Source of the DNA: Moringa oleifera
Lineage: Eukaryota > Streptophyta > Magnoliopsida > Brassicales > Moringaceae
DNA length: 64,000 nt
Reading direction: 5' to 3'
Assembly (NCBI GenBank): GCA_021397835.1
Contig: JAJFZO010000605.1
Location: 868,001 to 932,000, forward strand
The notes beneath the pieces were generated by a model, which was not told the DNA's origin, made no database searches, and saw nothing but the letters and a program-made list of their open reading frames with translations. The translations under genes were made by a program, and so were the position numbers. Position 1 is the stretch's first letter, and each line of letters begins with the position of its first letter. Shown piece by piece: positions 58,301 through 64,000 of this stretch.

Positions 58301-60120
58301 AACAAACAATATTTAATTTCACGAAAATCAAGTGAACCGATAATAAAAATGTTGACTACATCTTAAGTAAAGATCCAAATCTGGGTGTGCAATTGAATCA
58401 GATTACCCACATGGATTAAGTCATGGTTCCTGCTTTCCATGCTGCAAAAGGGGAACGCAGAGTCATTGATAATACAGTAAATTGTGATCAGAAGATTTGA
58501 GAAAGAGCAAAAGAAGCAAAGAATCAGAAAAAACCCAGTCTGTCTTTTTGTCTTTTTCTTGAATTATAAGCAAGATGTGTGCATTAAAAGGAGAGCACAT
58601 GAGCTCTCCATTACTATGATGCATTAGTAGACGCTGGGCTACTTTGTTTTCTGAAGTATATAAATATTATAACATAAATATTTTATAATATTTTAATATT
58701 TATTTAATTTAAATAAAATTAATATAATAAGTTTTGATTTGTTACTTTCTAATTATATAAATACATAATTAAAATATTAAGATTTTATAGAATTTTTTTT
58801 AATATTGTGTGAAGCAGCTAAATAAAACAATTATAAAAGATTTGGTTATAATGAAAGTTTAAAAATATTTGTGGGATTTTACGTGTTATATAACCCTCCA
58901 CCTACTTTAGAAATTGGGTAAACATGAAATAAAATTTTGAATTAAATTTGAAATTTAAATAATTTTTAACTTAAAATTTGATATATAAATTTTATAATTA
59001 TAAATTTAATTTTTATTTCAATATAAATTAAAATTTAATTATATTGATATAAATATTTAAAGTGTTTTTGTTCTTGAAATGATAAAACAATATTCAAATA
59101 AATATTACATTTTATTTGAAGTTATCTTTTAATTTTAAACTTACAACTCACGAATTATTTTTTATGAATATTTAAATTATTGATAATGTAATTTAAAAAA
59201 TATTTTAAGAATAAATATTATTTAAAATTTTAAATTATATTTTGTATATCAAATATAATTTTAATGTTAAAAAATAATAAATTAAATTAAATTTTATTAA
59301 TTTGATCTGAATTAAATATCAATTTAAATGATGATAAAAAATTAAAACCATTTTTATGATTGAAATACTTAAAAATAAGACAAATAAATTTGTACTTCAC
59401 TCAAGTTCATTCATCGATTTTGAATAAATTTTGAGTAATTAGTTATTTTATGAATTTTTAAAATTTTTGACAGTAAATTTTTTTAAAATATTTAAAAAAT
59501 TTTGAAATCTTTTATGATAGTATTACTTTAAATATTTTTTTATATTCATAAAAAATGTCAACCCAAAATTGGTAATGTAAAATTTTTAATTTGAACATCT
59601 TTAATTTTTAAAATTTTTTAATAAAATTTAATTTAATTAAAATTGATAAATAAACTTTTTAGACATCAATGTTTGATTTGATAAAAAATATGATTTTAAA
59701 TAATTTTTATTTTAAATATTTTAAATATTTTTATTTTTATCATAATTTAAAATTTAAAATAATAAAAAAATTAAAATAATAATTTGTAGTACAATATTTT
59801 AATTTTAATAATACTCATAAAATACTAACAAACAAAATATAAATCAAATCAAATTCAACTAATAAATGTACAATATTTTAAATGTAAAAAGAAATAGTAT
59901 TGTCGGAGCCTTTTTTGATAACCCTTAGAGATTTTATCCTATATTCTAAAAATTTTATTAGATTAAATGAGTTTACTTAATCTAACCATCAATTGATTGA
60001 TCAATTAGTTTGATTTATTTTGAACATTATAATTAATTCATCATAAAATATTATAATTAAAATAAAAATTTTATTAAATTTTATATTTAACTCATATTAC
60101 TAAACAAATTTTTACATTCT
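55331..60120. other. AT-rich gene desert with degraded repeats
   Basis: About 4.8 kb with no supported coding exon. Two GC-richer islands break it: 55700-56130 and 58370-58640; neither carries a recognisable gene. An (AT)n run lies at about 57938-57958. The segment at about 59430-59600 resembles the interior of the foldback element at 3030-3600. Confidence 0.6.
59430..59600. repeat. Copy of the AT-rich foldback family
   Basis: The run ACTTTAAATATTTTTTTATA followed by TTCATAAAAAATGTCAACCC parallels ACTTAAATATTTTTTTACAT then CTATGAAATATTTCAAGTCT at 3377-3416, and AATTTAAATATTTTTTTTAT at about 4750. Partial and diverged; the boundaries are not clear. Confidence 0.4.
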
Positions 60121-60139
60121 AAAAGTAATATTGCATTCT

Positions 60140-60250
60140 TTAAATTCTGAACGAGCCACTGCCATAACAACAGTCACCATCGATTGCTTGGTGACCGGAA
60201 GTGCTGCTCTCCGATGGTGGCTCGGGATCGAGGGGCAAAAGAAGGAGATT
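60140..60250. other. GC-rich island with inverted ends in the AT desert
   Basis: An approximately 90-bp GC-richer block starting CGAGCCAC and ending GTGGCTCG, inverted copies of each other. The interior includes TGGTGACCGGAAGTGCTGCT. A purine-rich tract follows (60240-60350). The look is that of a mobile-element leader; the class is unknown. Confidence 0.35.
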
Positions 60251-61370
60251 ATTTTATTATAGTTGCCAAAAAAAAAAAGACAGAAAAACTATAGAGAAAA
60301 AAAAAAAGGGAATAAGAGGAAGAAAGACAGGGAAGAAAAAAAAAAGAGAGAGAAACCAATTGGGTTAAAAAATTTTGAAATTCATGCTCTACTTTATATT
60401 AAAAATTAAAAATTAATAGTAATATTTAATTTTTTATTAATAAAAATTTATTTTGATTGATTAAATTATTTTAAAATTTGTATCGTTACCTTTTAAATAT
60501 AAAAAAATTATTTGATAACACAAATTGAACTTTAGAATTTTATAAGACATTAATATATTATGTAATTAAATTGACAAAATAATTTTTTATTTTAAAATTT
60601 TTATTAAAACAAAATTTAATTAAATTTCTTTTATTAACATAAAAAATTATAAAAAGCCCATAAAGTTTGCTTGTCAATTTTCACTAGTTTTAACAATTGA
60701 TAAGATCAATTGATAACATAATTGAACAAAATAATTATATAAATGAATTATCAAAATGTTTTATAAAATGCGTAAAAAATTCAAAATTTAGTTAAATTAC
60801 TATCTCAATATGAGATCCATGTCAATTTAAAATATATATTTGATTTACAAGTGAATTTCACAAAAAACCTTAGAATTTTACTTTATAACAAGGTTAATTT
60901 TTTTAATTTTGTTTTTTAAAAATGTTAGATTCATAATTTTTATTAAAATATTTTATCCATTTTTATTAAAAAGTTCTCAAAATTAGACTGATACATGCGT
61001 GGCAAATCGCACGGGATTTCTCGATCAATCAATGCACGTGAAATTCAGGCCACATCAGCAGAGAGAAAACGGTGAAGAGAAGACAGGAAAAAAAGGGAAA
61101 AAGTCGCTTCAGCAGCCAACAGAACGCCACGTTTTAGTCAGAGTTGTGGATGACTACTAAGACGGTGCGTTTGGGGCTTGTGGAGATGGTCCGACAGCGA
61201 AGAAGCCTCTGTTCTCTCGCCGAATCGGGAAGCCTCCTCGTCCGCAGAAAACGATGTCTTAGCAGTCAAATTGAAAGCTCACCGTCTGCTGGTGCTTTTT
61301 TTTTTGGAAAAAAACTTAATCCTTGGAAAACTATTATTTATTTTGATTCTAATTATAATAATTGATAAAT
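60251..61370. promoter_or_regulatory. Intergenic DNA and 5' leader of malonyl-CoA decarboxylase
   Basis: AT-rich to about 61000, then a GC-richer leader (61010-61300). The leader holds open frames of about 70-80 codons (for example 61178-61420) that are upstream of, or overlap, the chosen start at 61371. They could act as upstream ORFs but have no recognisable domain. Confidence 0.4.
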
Positions 61371-63781
61371 ATGAACAAGAAACGTTTGGCAATTTTGATG
61401 AGGGCCAGAATGAGACCTAACGATTCAAGCAAGCGCGCTCTATCTCCTTTACCTGTAAGTATCTTAACATTAATCCTCTAATATTTTCGATTATCTTCGT
61501 ATGATCATGCTAAACTGCATTGTTTTCCGTTTCTGGAACCTGAATCCATGGTTTAGGGCCCCAATGCATTCAGGCAAAAGCAGAGAAAATATCAATTCAA
61601 AAATAAAATTACGTTAAAGAAACTATGATCAAACAGTTATAGCTTCAAATTATTGCAAATATATTAAAATTCCACATATTTATTCATTGTTTCTGTTTTT
61701 CAATGCCAAATTTAATTCCTTAACAGAATCACAAGCTATCAAATTCCGAAGGAAAAGAATCAAATGATCCTATCACAGAATTTGCAATGGAAGTAGGAAA
61801 CATAAGGCTCAATGCCTCGAGTAACTTAGAGAGGTTTGTAGTGATGCATACATCTCTTCCGTACCGATAATATGGACATTTTTCAATTCATATTTATATA
61901 TGTGTATTTGTGTGTTTCAAATAATTATTTTTCTAAAGAAAGATTATATGGCATTATCTTTATTTGTAGGGAATTTATTTCTGTACGAGAATCGATGCAC
62001 TCGGCTATATCAATGGATAAAACTGAAGTTTTAGATGATGTGCTTAATGGTTTTTCAGAGGTAAAGTAACATAATTTAAATAAGTGATTAGTTTGAGATA
62101 CGATACCTTTATTTTGAATGCTTATAATTCTGTGACAATGTAGGGTTATTTCAACCTTTCTTATGAAAATCGCCGAAAAGTGCTACTTGTATTGGCTAAA
62201 GAGTATGATGTCAATAGGACACAAGTTCGAGAACTGATCAAGCAATATCTTGGTCTTGATCTTCCTAAAAGTGAGTTTGCGTTGATAATTGACACGTTAC
62301 TCACTACATCTGCTTGTTTGTAGGTGTGTGGGAGAGGATGGGGGTGGGAACTTGTGTGCATGTATTTGTGTTTTGAGATTGGTGGTTTCTTAAGCTTTTG
62401 TTTTTAGGTGAAGTTCAATCTAGTGACCTTGAAGAGGAGGGTTTGTTTTCTGCTTTCTATCGTATTGAGCGGAATTTGAGACATGCCCTCAAGCCTATGT
62501 ATGAAATTCTTTTTGAGCGGCTAAACACACATCCTGGAGGGCTGAGGTTTCTGTCCATTCTTCGAGCTGACATTTTATCAATTCTTGTGTAAGGTTATGG
62601 TCTTTATATAGGATTTAGTTTCTTTTCCCTTCATTTTGTTTTCATATTCTTTCATGCATTTTAACTGAAAAGACTTAAAAATAATGGTATAATGCTAGAA
62701 AATATAATTGTTTTATGAATCAAGTTTTACAAGCATAAGAATGAACTCAAAATTTCATGAATTTATTTTCTTTAACCATGCAGAGAAGAAAATATTGCAT
62801 CTTTGCGAGCATTAGATTCTTATTTGAAGGAGAAACTTAGTACTTGGCTTAGTCCTGCTGCTTTAGAGCTTCACCAGATTACCTGGGATGATCCTGCTTC
62901 TTTGTTGGAGAAGATTGTGGCTTATGAAGTCTGTTTCTCATCTTTCCGCAATTTTATTTCATTTTTATGATGCATTGTCCATCTTTTTAGTCCTATAACT
63001 ATATTTTTTAGGCTGTACATCCAATCAGCAATCTTTTGGATCTTAAGAGAAGGCTGGGAGTTGGTCGCCGTTGTTTTGGATATTTTCATCCATCCATACC
63101 TGGTTGGAAATTCTTTTCACTACTTGCTTGAATAATAGAAGTTTATTTGCCCTACCACTACTTTATTTAAGTATCGGTGCTGCATTTGCAAAATAATTGG
63201 AGTTTCTATTGGAACTCATTTTTGGATTTTTTATGGAGCTTTTTACATGTTAATTGGTTAATCTAAAAGGCTTTTCCTTGGATTTTTACTGCCAATACAA
63301 CTTCTGTACTTTTTCAGGCCATCGTTACGGAGTTATACTGCTAGTTATATTTTGTTGATAGATCAGCTTGTACATAGTGTGTCCTAAGTCAAAGAACTTG
63401 TATTTATGAAACAATCATGGAACTGTTTAATAGAAAAACAACCATATAACGTGTGCAATACACTATCGGGGTTTCTCATTACTTAGAAATGGAGTGTGTT
63501 TTTCACCATGCTACCAAATCTCTTTGTACACACCAAAACTCCAGTTAAACAAATCCTGTTGTTTCAGGTGAGCCTCTTATTTTCATTGAAGTTGCACTTT
63601 TGAAGAATGTGGCTCAGACAATACAGGTTAATTTTCTTTCATGCTAGTATACTCCTTCAATGTTTTTGTAAAGTGTATTACTAACAAATTTCAACAATGA
63701 TAGGAAGTTTTGTGGGATGATCCTCCTATACCAGAAAATGAGGCGACATGTGCCTTATTTTACTCTATATCATCAACTCAG
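61371..63781 (+). CDS. MCD: Malonyl-CoA decarboxylase, 5' part (cut by window end)
   Basis: Nine exons seen: 61371-61454, 61727-61833, 61970-62060, 62144-62270, 62408-62588, 62784-62928, 63012-63102, 63568-63626 and 63704-63781, all joining in frame and continuing past the window. The N-terminus (MNKKRLAILMRARMRPN) is basic. The helical regulatory domain follows (FAMEVGNIRLNASSNLEREF, VLLVLAKEYDVNRTQVRELI, LRFLSILRADILSIL). The start of the catalytic domain includes DLKRRLGVGRRCFGYFHPSIPGEPLIFIEVAL (intron after PG) and EVLWDDPPIPENEATCALFY. The enzyme converts malonyl-CoA to acetyl-CoA and CO2 in mitochondria or peroxisomes. The catalytic His/Ser and any C-terminal peroxisomal signal lie outside the window. 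The start codon is the first in-frame ATG after leader stops. Confidence 0.93.
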
Positions 63782-64000
63782 GTAAGTAGATGCGTGTAAT
63801 ATGTATATAAATATCAGTGAAGCAAAACTTTGGTAATTAGGTAGAATGAGTAACAAATTCATGTCAAAGATTATATGGGGAAACTATCAATATGTCTTTG
63901 TGATTAACGTTCATTTTCTTACGCAAATTCAGTTAGAATGAAATGTTCTAGAATACGATTTGTTCCATTACTTGGACCTTGTTGACCTGTCAACCTTAAG

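Noticed and set aside
61144..61420. Two 73-80 codon frames before the MCD start as an alternative N-terminus
   Set aside because: The first ends before the MCD start. The second overlaps it in another frame. The start at 61371 joins the conserved exons in phase; they may at most be upstream ORFs.
1..64000. tRNA, rRNA, known microRNA precursors and CRISPR-type arrays
   Set aside because: No cloverleaf B-box pattern, rRNA core sequence or mature microRNA that I know was seen by eye. Repeated units present are tandem minisatellites, not spaced arrays. A tRNAscan or small-RNA mapping run would be decisive.

Overview
The window is nuclear DNA from a flowering plant, almost certainly a core eudicot. 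It has GT-AG intron-rich genes with plant-specific families (class I KNOX, STRUBBELIG-type receptor kinase, SBT2 subtilase, plant O-fucosyltransferase-like protein), very AT-rich intergenic DNA, many CT/GA and TA microsatellites, and degraded copia and foldback elements. I cannot name the species. All exon models were assembled by eye from splice consensus, reading-frame continuity and family knowledge; no transcript or alignment was available. Every multi-exon model closes in frame.

Layout. 1-1.3 kb: an intronless plant-specific basic protein (+). 1.3-5.8 kb: AT-rich DNA with a foldback (MITE-like) element. 5.8-12.8 kb: a 14-exon membrane-anchored AAA ATPase with a mitochondrial-type N-terminus (+). 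13.3-13.7 kb: a small coiled-coil protein (-). 14.5-18.0 kb: a PUX3/PUX4-type SEP-UBX adaptor of CDC48 (+). 18-27.5 kb: a gene-poor stretch holding two copia gag relics in inverted orientation, telomere-type motifs and the long upstream region of the next gene. 27.5-31.1 kb: a SHOOT MERISTEMLESS orthologue (+). 33.4-36.9 kb: an organellar (probably mitochondrial) uL4 ribosomal protein (+) with a GC-AG intron. 38.1-40.8 kb: the BAH-PHD reader EBS (+). 41.6-45.2 kb: an SBT2 subtilase, probably ALE1/SBT2.4 (+). 45.4-48.7 kb: an O-fucosyltransferase-like type II membrane protein (-), tail-to-tail with the subtilase. 49.7-54.8 kb: STRUBBELIG-RECEPTOR FAMILY 8 (-). 54.8-61 kb: an AT-rich gene desert. 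61.4 kb to the window end: the 5' part of malonyl-CoA decarboxylase (+).

These are independent genes, not an operon. From memory, their Arabidopsis counterparts fall into three small clusters (At1g62330-62360, At4g22130-22150, At4g04180-04320). The window therefore looks like an unfractionated ancestral block whose duplicates lost complementary genes in Arabidopsis. I found no clearly undescribed biological system. The most unusual structures are a 42-bp minisatellite that triplicates a splice donor in frame (46.75-46.87 kb), the convergent copia gag palindrome (21-22.1 kb), the foldback element at 3.0-3.6 kb, the GC-AG intron, and telobox/GA-rich DNA upstream of STM.
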